64,000 nucleotides of DNA from Streptococcus sp. CSL10205-OR2 (GCF_025660655.1 NZ_JAOTIN010000003.1:1-64000), one strand, 5' to 3'. Positions 38,904-53,119 are shown, counted from the stretch's first letter. Made by a program: numbers and translations. The notes: generated by a model from the sequence alone, not told the origin.

Positions 38904-40061
38904 ATGACACCCTTTAAGCTTGAATATGTTTTGGTGCTTATCGGAACATTTCTGATTTCTTTGATTGCAACACCGCTCGTTCGTTTTTTAGCTTTTCGAG
39001 TAGGTGCTGTTGATAAGCCAAATGAGCGACGTATTAACAAGGTAACCATGCCAAGTTCAGGTGGTTTAGCGATTGTTGTTTCATTTTTACTTAGTTCGCT
39101 TGTTTTTATGCCAATGATTACAAAATTAATCATCGGTAGCCAATCTTATTTTGATTATATGTTGCCCGTTGTTATCGGTGGATTTGTGGTTGCAGCAACA
39201 GGTTTTATCGATGATATTTTTGAAATTAGTGCTAAGAAAAAAATGATTGGTATTCTTTTTGCTGCAACAATTGTTTGGAAATTTACCGACTTTAGATTTG
39301 ATAGTTTTAAGATTCCTTTTGGTGGACCAATGCTGGAATTTAACCCACTAATCACTTTCTTTTTAACCATTTTATGGATAACAGCTATTACCAATGCTGT
39401 TAATCTTATTGATGGTTTAGATGGTTTAGTGAGTGGTGTTTCCATTATTAGTTTAACAACGATGGGTCTAATTTCTTATTTCTTTCTATTTGATCGTGAT
39501 ATTTTCTTAACCCTCACAATTTTTGTTTTAATTGCAGCTATTGCGGGATTTTTCCCTTATAATTATCACCCAGCTATTATTTATCTGGGAGACACAGGGG
39601 CTTTATTTATCGGTTTTATGATTGCCGTTTTATCCTTACAAGGATTAAAAAATGCTACTGCTGTGGCAGTTGTGACCCCTATTATTATCTTAGGTGTTCC
39701 CATCATCGATACCTTTGTGGCTATTATTCGTAGAACATTGTCTGGTCAAAAATTTTATGAGGCAGACAACATGCATCTTCATCATCGATTACTAGCGATG
39801 GGTTTCACCCACAGAGGAGCCGTTTTAGTGGTTTATGGTATTGCTTTATTCTTCTCTCTAGTGTCCTTACTACTAAATGTTTCTAGTCGAATCGGTGGTG
39901 TGTTATTAATGGTTGGTGTTTTTTTTGCACTAGAAATTTTTATTGAAAGTATCGAAATTTGGGGAAAAGGACGAACACCACTTTTTAAAATCTTATCTTT
40001 TATTGGTAATTCTGATCGAAGAAGATCTTTTATAGACAAAATTAAAAAAAATGATGACTAG
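38904..40061 (+). CDS. rgpG: UDP-GlcNAc:undecaprenyl-phosphate GlcNAc-1-phosphate transferase
   Basis: Starts synthesis of the rhamnose-containing wall polysaccharide by loading GlcNAc-1-P on undecaprenyl phosphate. It is 385 residues, about 11 membrane helices, with the WecA/TagO motifs GFIDDIFE, NLIDGLDGL and the NMHLHHRL histidine motif. It is also called gacO in group A streptococci. It is coupled to mecA and sits near uppP, which regenerates its substrate. Confidence 0.94.
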   Translation: MTPFKLEYVLVLIGTFLISLIATPLVRFLAFRVGAVDKPNERRINKVTMPSSGGLAIVVSFLLSSLVFMPMITKLIIGSQSYFDYMLPVVIGGFVVAATGFIDDIFEISAKKKMIGILFAATIVWKFTDFRFDSFKIPFGGPMLEFNPLITFFLTILWITAITNAVNLIDGLDGLVSGVSIISLTTMGLISYFFLFDRDIFLTLTIFVLIAAIAGFFPYNYHPAIIYLGDTGALFIGFMIAVLSLQGLKNATAVAVVTPIIILGVPIIDTFVAIIRRTLSGQKFYEADNMHLHHRLLAMGFTHRGAVLVVYGIALFFSLVSLLLNVSSRIGGVLLMVGVFFALEIFIESIEIWGKGRTPLFKILSFIGNSDRRRSFIDKIKKNDD

Positions 40062-40073
40062 CTTGCAAACAAG

Positions 40074-40098
40074 AAAAAAGCCTTGATGGGCTTTTTTT
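40074..40098 (+). terminator. Intrinsic terminator after rgpG
   Basis: AAAAAAGCC pairs with GGGCTTTTTT around TTGAT. The next promoter begins inside its T run. Confidence 0.85.
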
Positions 40099-40106
40099 GT
40101 TATAAT
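40098..40106 (+). promoter_or_regulatory. suf operon promoter fused to the rgpG terminator
   Basis: TGTTATAAT is an extended -10 that begins at the last bases of the terminator T tract, 28 bp before the sufC ATG. Confidence 0.65.
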
Positions 40107-40133
40107 GTAAGGACTAGATAAAAGGAGTGTGTT

Positions 40134-40904
40134 ATGTCAGTACTTGAAATAAAAAATCTTCACGTATCAATTGAAGATAAAGAGATTTTAAAAGGTGTTA
40201 ACCTTGTTCTAAAAACAGGAGAAATCGCTGCGATTATGGGTCCAAATGGAACCGGAAAGTCAACACTTTCTGCAGCCATTATGGGAAATCCCAATTATGA
40301 GGTCACTAAAGGAGAAGTCCTTCTTGATGGTGAAAACATCCTTGAATTAGAAGTTGATGAAAGAGCAAGACTAGGTCTTTTTCTTGCGATGCAGTATCCT
40401 AGTGAAATTCCAGGAATCACTAATGCTGAATTCATGCGTGCTGCAATGAATGCAGGTAAAGAAGATAAGGATAAAATATCTGTCCGTGATTTTATCACTA
40501 AACTGGATCAAAAAATGGAGCTCTTAGGCATGAAAGAAGAAATGGCTGAGCGCTATCTTAACGAAGGTTTTTCAGGTGGTGAGAAAAAACGCAATGAAAT
40601 TTTACAACTTCTTATGTTAGAACCACGCTTTGCTCTTTTAGATGAAGTTGACTCAGGTCTTGACATTGATGCTCTTCGCGTTGTCTCTAAAGGTGTTAAT
40701 GAAATGCGTGGAGAAGGTTTTGGTGCCATGATTATCACGCACTACCAACGTCTATTAAATTATATTCGTCCGGATGTTGTTCATGTGATGATGGATGGTC
40801 GTGTTGTCTTATCGGGTGGTCCAGAATTAGCAGATCGACTAGAAAAAGAAGGCTACTCTACCATTGCAGAAGAATTAGGCATTGATTATAAAGAAGAAGT
40901 TTAG
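40134..40904 (+). CDS. sufC: Fe-S cluster assembly ATPase SufC
   Basis: 256 residues, a soluble ABC-type ATPase with Walker A GPNGTGKST, signature FSGGEKKR and Walker B LLDEVDSGLD. It forms a complex with SufB and SufD that scaffolds iron-sulfur clusters. AAAGGAG precedes the ATG. First of the sufC-D-S-U-B operon, the only Fe-S assembly system of streptococci. Confidence 0.96.
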   Translation: MSVLEIKNLHVSIEDKEILKGVNLVLKTGEIAAIMGPNGTGKSTLSAAIMGNPNYEVTKGEVLLDGENILELEVDERARLGLFLAMQYPSEIPGITNAEFMRAAMNAGKEDKDKISVRDFITKLDQKMELLGMKEEMAERYLNEGFSGGEKKRNEILQLLMLEPRFALLDEVDSGLDIDALRVVSKGVNEMRGEGFGAMIITHYQRLLNYIRPDVVHVMMDGRVVLSGGPELADRLEKEGYSTIAEELGIDYKEEV

Positions 40905-40940
40905 AGTCATTGTTGCCGATATGGAGCAAAGGAGTAAAAA

Positions 40941-43876
<2,936 letters not shown>

Positions 43877-43888
43877 GAGAAAATGAAT

Positions 43889-45307
43889 ATGCCTGAAAAA
43901 AATGAAAAAATAGAACCAAAACCAATCGATTTGGGAGACTATCAGTTTGGCTTTCATGATGATGTCACTCCGATTTTTTCAACGGGAAAAGGTCTTAGCG
44001 AAGAGGTTGTTAGACAGTTATCAAAAGCCAAAGATGAACCTGAATGGATGTTAGAGTTTCGTTTAAAATCTCTAAGAACCTTTAATAAAATGCCCATGCA
44101 AGAATGGGGACCAGATTTATCAGATATTGACTTTAATAGTATCATCTACTATCAAAAAGCTTCTGATCGGCCAGCTAGGTCATGGGATGATGTGCCTGAA
44201 AAAATCAAAGAAACCTTTGAAAGAATTGGTATTCCAGAAGCAGAACGTGCTTTTTTAGCAGGAGCATCGGCTCAATATGAATCAGAAGTGGTTTACCATA
44301 ATATGAAAGATGAATTTGAAAAATTGGGCATTATCTTTACAGATACTGATTCCGCTTTAAAAGAGTACCCTGATTTATTCAAACAATACTTTGCAAAACT
44401 AGTCCCACCAACAGATAATAAACTAGCAGCGCTTAATTCTGCTGTTTGGTCAGGCGGAACTTTTATCTATGTTCCAAAAGGAGTTAAGGTAGATATTCCC
44501 CTACAAACTTATTTTAGAATCAACAACGAAAATACTGGACAGTTTGAAAGAACACTTATTATTGTTGATGAGGGAGCAAGTGTTCACTATGTTGAAGGGT
44601 GTACAGCGCCAACCTATTCAAGCAACAGCCTCCATGCAGCCATTGTCGAAATCTTTGCTTTAGATGGTGCTTATATGCGTTATACTACTATTCAAAACTG
44701 GTCTGATAACGTCTATAATCTAGTAACCAAACGTGCTCGCGCTTTAAAAGATGCGACAGTTGAGTGGATTGATGGTAATCTTGGAGCAAAAACAACCATG
44801 AAGTACCCATCTGTTTATTTAGATGGCCCAGGTGCGCGTGGAACCATGTTATCTATCGCTTTTGCAAATAAAGGACAAAACCAAGATACAGGTGCTAAAA
44901 TGATTCATAATGCGCCTCACACTAGTTCATCCATCGTTTCTAAATCGATTGCGAAAGGTGGCGGTGAGGTTAATTATCGTGGACAAGTGACCTTTGCTAA
45001 GAACTCCAAAAAATCAGTTAGTCATATTGAATGTGATACGATTATTATGGATGATTTATCAAAATCAGATACTATTCCTTTTAACGAGATTCATAACTCT
45101 CAGGTAGCCTTAGAACATGAAGCTAAAGTTTCTAAAATCTCAGAAGAACAACTTTATTATCTTATGAGCCGCGGCTTAACAGAAAGTGAAGCTACAGAAA
45201 TGATTGTCATGGGGTTTGTTGAACCCTTTACCAAAGAATTACCAATGGAGTACGCCGTTGAACTCAATCGCTTGATTAGTTACGAAATGGAAGGATCAGT
45301 TGGGTAA
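43889..45307 (+). CDS. sufB: Fe-S cluster assembly scaffold SufB
   Basis: 472 residues from the preferred ATG at 43889 (AGGAGA upstream; 43883 is an in-frame alternative). Beta-helix scaffold with [22 protein letters not shown] and HIECDTI segments that include the cluster-binding Cys, and the C-terminal [15 protein letters not shown] region. Last gene of the suf operon; no clear terminator follows. Confidence 0.96.
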   Translation: MPEKNEKIEPKPIDLGDYQFGFHDDVTPIFSTGKGLSEEVVRQLSKAKDEPEWMLEFRLKSLRTFNKMPMQEWGPDLSDIDFNSIIYYQKASDRPARSWDDVPEKIKETFERIGIPEAERAFLAGASAQYESEVVYHNMKDEFEKLGIIFTDTDSALKEYPDLFKQYFAKLVPPTDNKLAALNSAVWSGGTFIYVPKGVKVDIPLQTYFRINNENTGQFERTLIIVDEGASVHYVEGCTAPTYSSNSLHAAIVEIFALDGAYMRYTTIQNWSDNVYNLVTKRARALKDATVEWIDGNLGAKTTMKYPSVYLDGPGARGTMLSIAFANKGQNQDTGAKMIHNAPHTSSSIVSKSIAKGGGEVNYRGQVTFAKNSKKSVSHIECDTIIMDDLSKSDTIPFNEIHNSQVALEHEAKVSKISEEQLYYLMSRGLTESEATEMIVMGFVEPFTKELPMEYAVELNRLISYEMEGSVG

Positions 45308-45323
45308 AATTGTAGGGTCATCC

Positions 45324-45352
45324 TAGTCACATTTGATTATTTTTGATATGAT
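45324..45352 (+). promoter_or_regulatory. Promoter of the 45.4-kb lipoprotein gene
   Basis: TAGTCA (45324-45329), a 17-bp spacer and TATGAT (45347-45352), with TGA before the -10. Confidence 0.55.
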
Positions 45353-45412
45353 GGTATTTAGATATAGGTTGACTTAATCTTTATCTATATACCATTTTTT
45401 GGAGGTTATATT

Positions 45413-46198
45413 ATGAAGAAATATTCTAGACTAGGTTTTATAGCAATCATTGGACTACTCTTTTTATTAGCAGGTTGTCAATCAAATACAGATTCTAGTG
45501 ATAACAATCCTACCAAAGAGACTACCAAAACGACTACAAAAATGACTGTTGAAAAATTTTTAAATGAAGTAGACGTCAAAAATAAAGCTCTTTCTTCTAT
45601 AGAAGGAAAACATGATTTTGAGGTTAGAGTTGACCAAAATGTTTCTTCTCAAAAGATTGAAAGTACAGTTGTTTTTGACGATTCTCAATTAATTAAGGCA
45701 GATATTTTATTTGACACCAAGTCACAAGAAGGTGATTCTGTAAAAGAAAAATTTATTTTTGATAGTAATAATAAACCGGAAATTTATCATGAGAGTGAAG
45801 CAAAAGGAGAAACTACGAAAGAATACACTTCAACCAATGGCGAGGAATTTTATTTTCACCCAGACTATTTTGATGTGTTAGAGAACATCAAATCCTTAAA
45901 AGATGATCTTATGATTGAAGATAAAGGTGATGTTTACGAATTAACGTTGAAAAATGAAGAAATCTCACTTATTTCAACGTTTGGTGAACAATATAATCTT
46001 AGCCTAACAGGTATTACTGAAGATGAAACAGAAAAAAGTCTAACCATCCATTTTGATAAAGAAACTTATTTTTTAAAGGATTTTTCACTTTTAATAACTT
46101 ATGAGGGAAACAAAGGATCTCTTGAAATGGTTGTTGAATCTGAATATTCTAACTGGAATAAAGTTGATGAAAACGATATAAAGATTCCTCAAAAATAA
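45413..46198 (+). CDS. Predicted lipoprotein of unknown function
   Basis: 261 residues with a lipobox LLAGC (Cys22), a Thr/Lys-rich linker (about 25-45) and a beta-strand-rich domain in which charged residues alternate. I do not recognise a domain with confidence; the shape recalls LolA/LppX-like lipid-binding folds, but that is only an impression. TGGAGG precedes the ATG. It sits alone between sufB and oppA, where I recall dacA in group A streptococci. Confidence 0.7.
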   Translation: MKKYSRLGFIAIIGLLFLLAGCQSNTDSSDNNPTKETTKTTTKMTVEKFLNEVDVKNKALSSIEGKHDFEVRVDQNVSSQKIESTVVFDDSQLIKADILFDTKSQEGDSVKEKFIFDSNNKPEIYHESEAKGETTKEYTSTNGEEFYFHPDYFDVLENIKSLKDDLMIEDKGDVYELTLKNEEISLISTFGEQYNLSLTGITEDETEKSLTIHFDKETYFLKDFSLLITYEGNKGSLEMVVESEYSNWNKVDENDIKIPQK

Positions 46199-46209
46199 TA
46201 TGATGATTT

Positions 46210-46247
46210 TAAAAATCAGTAAGACTAAACAATCTTGCTGATTTTTA
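46210..46247 (+). terminator. Intrinsic terminator after the lipoprotein
   Basis: AAAAATCAGTAAGA (46211-46224) pairs with TCTTGCTGATTTTT (46233-46246). Confidence 0.85.
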
Positions 46248-46632
46248 ATATTTGCATTTAGAAACAATAATGAACCATTTCTTGTACATTTCTAAAATCT
46301 TATTTATATTAAAGAAAACAAGGAAAGAGAATAAATATAGGATGAATTGAAATAGTGGATATAAAATGAAATAAAAATAAGCAAGAACACTAATTTATCT
46401 GTGAGCTGATAAGCAAAAAATAATCTGAGAAAATAGCTCGACCAAAAGAAAAAAATTTAAAAAAACATTTTTTAAAGTCGTCGAATCCTTTGTACAGAGC
46501 GGTAAACGATAAATTTTAACAATAGACAAAATTTTCTGATAAATTACTTTCCTAAAAAAATTTTTTATGATATAATATAGCCTATAGACAAAAAAAGTCT
46601 TTGAAAATGAAAATGAAAATGAGGTACTTTTT
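46248..46632 (+). promoter_or_regulatory. opp upstream region with CodY-like box and extended -10
   Basis: A 385-bp AT-rich region without a gene. At 46530-46544, AATTTTCTGATAAAT matches 13 of 15 bases of the CodY consensus AATTTTCWGAAAATT. TGATATAAT at 46568-46576 is the extended -10, with transcription starting near 46583. Three TGAAAA units (about 46602-46619) lead into the GAGG ribosome binding site. I see nothing else in 46248-46520. Confidence 0.65.
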
Positions 46633-48609
46633 ATGAATAAAAAGACAAAATTATTAGCCTTGGCTGGTATTACGTTAGTTTCTGCAGCTACATTAGCAGC
46701 TTGTGGAAGTTCTCAAAGTAGCAGTGGTGGAGGAGAAAACTCTACTTATACTTACGTTTATACTACTGATCCAGCTTCTTTAGACTACACCGTGGTTAAC
46801 AAATCGGCAACAGGTGATGTTGTTGGTAACCTTGTAGACGGCCTTCTTGAAAATGATGAATTTGGTAATATTGTGCCATCTCTTGCAGAAGATTGGAAAG
46901 TTTCTGAAGATGCTAAAACATATACTTATACACTTCGTGACGATGCTAAATGGTTTACATCGGATGGTGATGAGTATGCTAATGTTACAGCTGAAGACTT
47001 TGTAACAGGTTTGAAACATGCTGCAGATGCAAAATCAGAAGCACTTTATCTTGTTCAAGATTCTATTGTTGGATTAGCAGAATACGTTAATGGTGAGTCA
47101 GATGATTTTTCAACAGTTGGTGTTAAAGCGATTGATGAAAAAACTGTTCAATACACATTAAAACAACCTGAAAGTTTCTGGAATTCTAAATTAACAATGG
47201 GTATCTTATTCCCAATCAATGCAGAATTTTTAGAATCAAAAGGTGAAGACTTTGGTGCTCCAACTCCAGATGGTATCTTATATAGTGGACCATATCTTCT
47301 TTCTGCATTAACAACAAAATCATCTCTTGAATATACTAAGAACCCTAATTATTGGGATGCAGATAATGTAAGTATTGAAAATATCAAATTAACTTTCTAT
47401 GATGGTTCTGACCCAGAATCATTAGTTAATAATTTTAGTGATGGTGTTTATACTGGCGCTCGTCTTTATCCAAATACTCCAAGCTATGATTCAGTAAAAG
47501 AGAAATATGGGGATAATATTATCTACTCTCCTCAAAATGGTGCAACTTACTTTGGTGTCTTTAACTTAAACCGTAGTGCCTATGAGCACACTGCAAAAAC
47601 AACTGATGCTCAAAAAGAATCTACTCAAAAAGCAATCTATAATAAAGATTTCCGTCAAGCGATTAACTTTGCCTTTGATAGATTAGGTTATGCAGCTCAA
47701 GGAAATGGTGAAGATGCAGCAGATAAAGTTCTTCGTAGCTCATTAACACCAGATACATTTGTGTCAATTGGTGAAGATACTTTCGGTTCAGTAGCTCAAA
47801 AAGAACTAGCAACTTATGGTGATGAGTGGAAAGATGTTAAATTAACTGATGCAGAAAGCACTCTATACAATCCAGAAAAAGCGAAAGCAGAATTTGCTAA
47901 AGCTAGAGCGACTCTTGAAGCTGAAGGCGTTGAATTCCCAATTCACTTAGATATGCCTGTTTATCAATCTAATGAAGTTTTAGTACAGCAAGCTGCATCG
48001 ATGAAACAATCAATTGAGTCGGTTTTAGGAACAGATAATGTAGTGTTAGATCTTCACCAATTAGACCAAGATACATACTACAACATCACTTACTTTGCTG
48101 AAACACCAGCTCAAAATGACTATGATATTTCAACAGCAACTGGTTGGGGCCCTGACTATCAAGACCCTTCAACTTACTTAGATATCTTTAATCCAAGTAA
48201 TGGTGCTGCAGTTCACCAAATTGGTATTGCTCCAGGTGAAAACCAAGACATTGCTCAAATTGTAGGACTTGATAAGTATGAAGAAATGACTCAAGCAGCA
48301 GCGGCAGAAAATACTGATCTCAAGAAACGTTACGAGATGTATGCTAAAGCAGAAGCTTGGTTGGCAGATAGTTCTCTTATCCTTCCAACCTACTCTCAAG
48401 GAGCTTCACCTACTCTAACAAAAGCTGTACCATTCTCAACAGCATATTCTTGGTCAGGTATTAAAGGACCAGAAACTTTCAAATATTTGAACCTTCAATC
48501 TGATATTGTAACAACTAAAGATTATGAAGAAGCTCATAACAAATGGAAAAAGGAAAAAGCAGAATCAAACGCTAAAGCGCAAGAAGATTTTGCAAATCAT
48601 GTAGAATAA
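46633..48609 (+). CDS. oppA: Oligopeptide ABC transporter substrate-binding lipoprotein
   Basis: A 658-residue binding protein anchored by lipidated Cys24 (LAACG). SBP_bac_5 fold with the N-terminal DPASLDYTVVN and LVDGLLENDEFG segments and RQAINFAFDR near the middle, matching AmiA/OppA. It captures peptides for import, the main amino acid source of streptococci. It is the first of five opp genes, behind a CodY-like box. A long hairpin after it probably makes its mRNA more abundant than the rest. Confidence 0.95.
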   Translation: MNKKTKLLALAGITLVSAATLAACGSSQSSSGGGENSTYTYVYTTDPASLDYTVVNKSATGDVVGNLVDGLLENDEFGNIVPSLAEDWKVSEDAKTYTYTLRDDAKWFTSDGDEYANVTAEDFVTGLKHAADAKSEALYLVQDSIVGLAEYVNGESDDFSTVGVKAIDEKTVQYTLKQPESFWNSKLTMGILFPINAEFLESKGEDFGAPTPDGILYSGPYLLSALTTKSSLEYTKNPNYWDADNVSIENIKLTFYDGSDPESLVNNFSDGVYTGARLYPNTPSYDSVKEKYGDNIIYSPQNGATYFGVFNLNRSAYEHTAKTTDAQKESTQKAIYNKDFRQAINFAFDRLGYAAQGNGEDAADKVLRSSLTPDTFVSIGEDTFGSVAQKELATYGDEWKDVKLTDAESTLYNPEKAKAEFAKARATLEAEGVEFPIHLDMPVYQSNEVLVQQAASMKQSIESVLGTDNVVLDLHQLDQDTYYNITYFAETPAQNDYDISTATGWGPDYQDPSTYLDIFNPSNGAAVHQIGIAPGENQDIAQIVGLDKYEEMTQAAAAENTDLKKRYEMYAKAEAWLADSSLILPTYSQGASPTLTKAVPFSTAYSWSGIKGPETFKYLNLQSDIVTTKDYEEAHNKWKKEKAESNAKAQEDFANHVE

Positions 48610-48625
48610 AAATAGAAACTTTTTT

Positions 48626-48666
48626 CAAGAGAACTTTCTCTACCAAAAATAGAGGGAGTTCTTTTG
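48626..48666 (+). terminator. oppA-oppB intercistronic hairpin (partial terminator)
   Basis: Positions 48626-48642 pair with 48650-48666 as a 17-bp stem with three G-U pairs around an 8-nt loop. The T's (CTTTTG) are inside the 3' arm, so termination should be incomplete. It may also protect the oppA transcript from 3' decay. Confidence 0.65.
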
Positions 48667-48682
48667 AAATTTGGAGGAAAGA

Positions 48683-50179
48683 ATGAAAAAGTACATTTTC
48701 AACCGTATATTAAGGTCATTAGTCTCTATCTTTTTGATTACGACCTTAATTTACGCTATTATCTTTACTATGGTTCCTAGAAAATTGATTTTTCAACAAG
48801 ATTCTACCTATAGTAAGATGGCGGCGGATCCAGACAGAAAAACAAATTATGAAAATAGCGTCTTTGAAAAAATGGGTTATATACAGTATATGACATCAAA
48901 AGAACTTCAACAGGCGGCTAGCGAAATAGATGAGAGCGTTACTGTAGAGGTCAACTCAAAAAATGAATCCATCTATAAAGATTATATTAAATCAATTGGT
49001 AGTGGCTGGAAGCTAGAGCAATTACCAAATAGTGGAAGTTTTTTTGCGACGCGAGAAGTGCCAATCTATGAACGTGTGTTTAAATTCTATGCAAACCTCG
49101 TTCAGATTGATCATCCTTGGAAAATTCAAGATGAAACAAATCCAGATTTGGAACGCTATATCCGTGTTGAAAATGACCCTTCAATTGGCTGGTCTGTTGT
49201 TGGATCAGGAACAAAACATAAATATCTTCTTTATGTCAATGGCTCTTTCCCGTTTATTCATCAAAATTTTGTGACTTTAAATTTAGGAGTATCTTATCCA
49301 ACATACTCTAACACACCTGTTTTGCAAGTTATTAGTCAAGGACAAGGACAAAAACGTTCTACAGAGGTTACCTTCCCTAATGGGAAAACAATGTCTTCAA
49401 CAGTAGACATTTATAGCCGAACTTACCAATCTCCAAGCAAAGCAGACAGCCGTTCTAAGACATTTTATGGTGATGATCCTTACTCAAATACTTTGAACAA
49501 TTATAAAGACCCATCAATGATTGAGATGTCTGCTAGAATAGGATTGGTTGGAATCATTCTTGCTTATGCTATTGCTTTACCTCTGGGTTCTTACATGGCT
49601 CGCTTTAAAAATGCTCTTTTTGATAGAGGTTCAACTGCCTTTCTCACTTTCTTAATGGCTATTCCATCAATTGCTTTAATTTATGTTGTCAGATTTGTTG
49701 GTTCTAATTTAGGCTTACCAGATGTTTTCCCGACTTTAGGCGCTCATAATATCTTGTCCTATGTATTGCCATCATTAATATTAGCTATTTTATATGTACC
49801 ATCATTGGCTTTATGGGTGCGACGTTATCTAATCGATTTACAACATAGTGATTTTGTCCGTTTTGCTAGAGCAAAAGGATTGTCTGAAAAAGAAATTGCT
49901 GATAAACACATCTTTAAGAACGCCATGGTTCCAATTATTGCTGGTGTACCTGGAGCGCTCTTAGCAGTTATTGTTGGTGCTACTTTGACAGAAACTATCT
50001 TTGCTTATCCTGGTATGGGTAAAATGTTGATTGACTCTGTTAGAGCGGCTAACAATAGTATGGTTGTTGGATTATCCTTTATCTTCTCAGCTTTATCAAT
50101 CATTGCTTTACTATTAGGTGACTTATTGATGACTGTGTTAGATCCACGTATTAAATTATCTGATAAAGGAGGAAAATAA
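48683..50179 (+). CDS. oppB: Oligopeptide ABC transporter permease OppB
   Basis: 498 residues, the same length as pneumococcal AmiC. One helix at 10-32, a large external insert (about 35-285) and the BPD permease domain (about 290-495) with the EAA loop [15 protein letters not shown]. The ATG at 48683 follows TTGGAGG; a TTG at 48671 is upstream and in frame. It forms the channel with OppC. Confidence 0.94.
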   Translation: MKKYIFNRILRSLVSIFLITTLIYAIIFTMVPRKLIFQQDSTYSKMAADPDRKTNYENSVFEKMGYIQYMTSKELQQAASEIDESVTVEVNSKNESIYKDYIKSIGSGWKLEQLPNSGSFFATREVPIYERVFKFYANLVQIDHPWKIQDETNPDLERYIRVENDPSIGWSVVGSGTKHKYLLYVNGSFPFIHQNFVTLNLGVSYPTYSNTPVLQVISQGQGQKRSTEVTFPNGKTMSSTVDIYSRTYQSPSKADSRSKTFYGDDPYSNTLNNYKDPSMIEMSARIGLVGIILAYAIALPLGSYMARFKNALFDRGSTAFLTFLMAIPSIALIYVVRFVGSNLGLPDVFPTLGAHNILSYVLPSLILAILYVPSLALWVRRYLIDLQHSDFVRFARAKGLSEKEIADKHIFKNAMVPIIAGVPGALLAVIVGATLTETIFAYPGMGKMLIDSVRAANNSMVVGLSFIFSALSIIALLLGDLLMTVLDPRIKLSDKGGK

Positions 50180-50184
50180 AGTCT

Positions 50185-51105
50185 ATGGTTGATAAAAATA
50201 AATTTCAATTTGTCAAAAGAGATGATTTTGCTTCTGAGGTCATTGATGCACCAAGTTATTCTTATTGGAAATCAGTTTTCGCTGAATTTTGGAAGAAAAA
50301 ATCGACAATGATTATGAGTGGTATTTTAGCTTTGATTCTTTTGATTAGCTTTATTTACCCAATGTTTTCGGACTATGATTTTAACGATGTAAGTAAAATT
50401 AACGATTTTTCGGCTAGATACATCTCACCAAATGCTGAATATTGGTTTGGAACTGACAAAAATGGTCATTCACTTTTTGACGGTGTATGGTTTGGCGCAA
50501 GAAATTCTATTTTGATTTCGTTTATTGCTACTTTTATTAATCTTTTTGTAGGGATAATTGTCGGAGGAATTTGGGGAATTTCTAAAAAAGTAGATATGGT
50601 AATGATTGAGGTTTATAATGTCATTATCAATATTCCTTCATTACTTATCATCATCGTTTTAACTTATTCATTAGGTGCTGGTTTTTGGAACTTGGTTCTT
50701 GCCATGACAATAACCGGTTGGATTAGTGTTGCCTATTTTATTCGTGTTCAAATTCTTCGTTATCGTGATTTGGAATACAATTTGGCTAGTAGAACGCTTG
50801 GAACTTCGACCTTTAAAATGGTGACAAAAAACTTATTACCACAATTAATTTCAGTTATCGTGACACAAATGTCACAAATGTTACCAGGATTTATCTCGGT
50901 AGAAGCTTTCTTATCTTATTTTGGATTAGGATTGCCAGTTACTGTTCCAAGTTTGGGTCGTTTGATTTCAAATTATTCTCAAAACGTAACCACGAATCCA
51001 TATCTTTTCTGGATTCCATTAACAACACTTGTTTTAGTTTCGTTGTCACTTTATATTGTTGGTCAAAATCTGGCAGACGCAAGTGATCCACGTTCACACT
51101 CATAG
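50185..51105 (+). CDS. oppC: Oligopeptide ABC transporter permease OppC
   Basis: 306 residues with an N-terminal helix (about 36-55), an external loop with the family segment [20 protein letters not shown], and a five-helix permease domain with EAA loop [10 protein letters not shown]. It pairs with OppB. AAAGGAGG lies 12 bases before the ATG. Confidence 0.94.
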   Translation: MVDKNKFQFVKRDDFASEVIDAPSYSYWKSVFAEFWKKKSTMIMSGILALILLISFIYPMFSDYDFNDVSKINDFSARYISPNAEYWFGTDKNGHSLFDGVWFGARNSILISFIATFINLFVGIIVGGIWGISKKVDMVMIEVYNVIINIPSLLIIIVLTYSLGAGFWNLVLAMTITGWISVAYFIRVQILRYRDLEYNLASRTLGTSTFKMVTKNLLPQLISVIVTQMSQMLPGFISVEAFLSYFGLGLPVTVPSLGRLISNYSQNVTTNPYLFWIPLTTLVLVSLSLYIVGQNLADASDPRSHS

Positions 51106-51121
51106 AATGGAGTAGATATAT

Positions 51122-52192
51122 ATGTCAAAAGAAAAAAATGTAATATTATCTGCCAAGGATGTGGTGGTAGAATTTGACGTCCGAGACAAGGTTCTTACCG
51201 CAATTCGTGGCGTATCCGTAGAATTAGAAGAAGGAGAAGTTCTTGCTTTAGTTGGGGAATCTGGCTCAGGAAAATCTGTTTTAACTAAAACCTTTACCGG
51301 AATGTTAGAAGAAAATGGTCGCATAGCTTCTGGAAGTATTATATATAGAGGACAAGATTTAACCACTCTAACAAGTAATAAGGATTGGGGAGAAATTAGA
51401 GGAAAGAAAATTGCCACAATCTTCCAAGATCCTATGACAAGCTTAAATCCAATTAAAACAATAGGTAGTCAGATTACAGAAGTTATTATTAAACATCAAA
51501 AAACATCAGCTCAAGAAGCCAAAACACTAGCTATCGACTACATGAATAAGGTTGGTATCCCAGAAGCTGAAAAGCGTTTTGATGAATACCCATTCCAATA
51601 TTCTGGTGGTATGCGTCAAAGAATTGTTATTGCCATTGCTCTTGCTTGTAAGCCAGATATTTTAATCTGTGATGAGCCGACAACAGCTCTAGATGTGACC
51701 ATTCAAGCACAAATTATTAATTTGCTAAAAAATCTGCAAAGAGAATATAAATTTACAACTATTTTTATCACTCATGACTTGGGTGTTGTGGCAAGTATTG
51801 CTGATAAAGTAGCCGTTATGTATGCTGGAGAAATTGTTGAATTTGGTACTATTGAAGATGTTTTCTATGACCCTCGTCATCCATATACATGGAGTCTTTT
51901 ATCAAGCCTTCCTCAATTAGCAGATGATCATGGTGAGTTATTCTCTATCCCAGGAACACCTCCATCTCTTTACACTAAATTAAAAGGTGATTCTTTTGCT
52001 TTAAGGTCAGATTATGCTATGACAATTGATTTTGAAGAACATCCCCCTGTTTTCCAAATCACTGATTCTCATTGGGCAAAAACTTGGTTACTTCATCCAG
52101 ATGCTCCTAAAGTTGAAAAGCCAGAGGCAATTCAAAACTTACATGAGAAAATTAAAAATAAAATGATTTTGGAGGAGCAACAAAATGGCTGA
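51122..52192 (+). CDS. oppD: Oligopeptide ABC transporter ATPase OppD
   Basis: 356 residues. Walker A GESGSGKS, signature YSGGMRQR, Walker [13 protein letters not shown], and the C-terminal oligopeptide-transporter domain (RHPYTWSLL). It energises OppBC together with OppF. It overlaps oppF by 8 bp. Confidence 0.95.
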   Translation: MSKEKNVILSAKDVVVEFDVRDKVLTAIRGVSVELEEGEVLALVGESGSGKSVLTKTFTGMLEENGRIASGSIIYRGQDLTTLTSNKDWGEIRGKKIATIFQDPMTSLNPIKTIGSQITEVIIKHQKTSAQEAKTLAIDYMNKVGIPEAEKRFDEYPFQYSGGMRQRIVIAIALACKPDILICDEPTTALDVTIQAQIINLLKNLQREYKFTTIFITHDLGVVASIADKVAVMYAGEIVEFGTIEDVFYDPRHPYTWSLLSSLPQLADDHGELFSIPGTPPSLYTKLKGDSFALRSDYAMTIDFEEHPPVFQITDSHWAKTWLLHPDAPKVEKPEAIQNLHEKIKNKMILEEQQNG

Positions 52193-53114
52193 GAAATTAG
52201 TTGAAATTAAAGATTTAGAAATTTCTTTTGGTGAAGGAAAGAAAAAATTTGTTGCTGTTAAAAATGCTAATTTTTTCATTAATAAAGGAGAAACCTTTTC
52301 ATTAGTTGGTGAGTCTGGTTCAGGGAAAACAACTATTGGCCGTGCTATCATTGGCTTAAACCCCACAAGTAAAGGTGATATCCTTTATGAAGGGCAAAAA
52401 ATTAATGGTAAAACCAGTAGAGAAACACAAAGAGATGTGATTCGTAAAATTCAAATGATTTTCCAAGATCCAGCAGCCAGTCTCAACGAACGTGCTACTG
52501 TGGATTACATTATTTCAGAGGGCCTTCACAATTTTAAATTATATGACAATGAAGAAGACCGTAAAAATAAAGTGACTGAAATGATTAATTCGGTAGGTCT
52601 TTTACCAGAACATTTAACGCGTTATCCGCATGAGTTTTCAGGGGGACAAAGACAGCGTATTGGTATTGCAAGAGCGCTTGTCATGCATCCTGACTTTGTT
52701 ATTGCTGATGAGCCTATTTCTGCCTTGGATGTTTCAGTTAGAGCGCAAGTTTTAAATTTGTTGAAGAAATTGCAAAAAGAACTTGGTTTAACTTATCTCT
52801 TTATCGCCCACGATTTATCAGTGGTTCGTTTCATTTCAGATCGTATTGCTGTTATTCACAAAGGTGTTATTGTAGAAGTTGCTGAAACAGAAGAATTGTT
52901 TAGAAATCCTATTCATCCTTATACACAATCATTATTGTCTGCCGTTCCAATTCCAGATCCTATTTTGGAACGTCAAAAGGAATTAATCGTGTATGATGCT
53001 GATCAACATGATTATTCTGTTGACAAACCAACAATGGTTGAAATCAAGCCAAACCACTTTGTTTGGGGAAATACAAAAGAAATTGATTCTTACAGAGAAA
53101 AACTAAAGAAATAA
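52185..53114 (+). CDS. oppF: Oligopeptide ABC transporter ATPase OppF
   Basis: 309 residues. Walker [10 protein letters not shown], signature FSGGQRQR, Walker [12 protein letters not shown] and a C-terminal [17 protein letters not shown] segment. The ATG lies inside the end of oppD behind TTGGAGG. It closes the operon, and a strong terminator follows. Confidence 0.95.
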   Translation: MAEKLVEIKDLEISFGEGKKKFVAVKNANFFINKGETFSLVGESGSGKTTIGRAIIGLNPTSKGDILYEGQKINGKTSRETQRDVIRKIQMIFQDPAASLNERATVDYIISEGLHNFKLYDNEEDRKNKVTEMINSVGLLPEHLTRYPHEFSGGQRQRIGIARALVMHPDFVIADEPISALDVSVRAQVLNLLKKLQKELGLTYLFIAHDLSVVRFISDRIAVIHKGVIVEVAETEELFRNPIHPYTQSLLSAVPIPDPILERQKELIVYDADQHDYSVDKPTMVEIKPNHFVWGNTKEIDSYREKLKK

Positions 53115-53119
53115 CAAAT

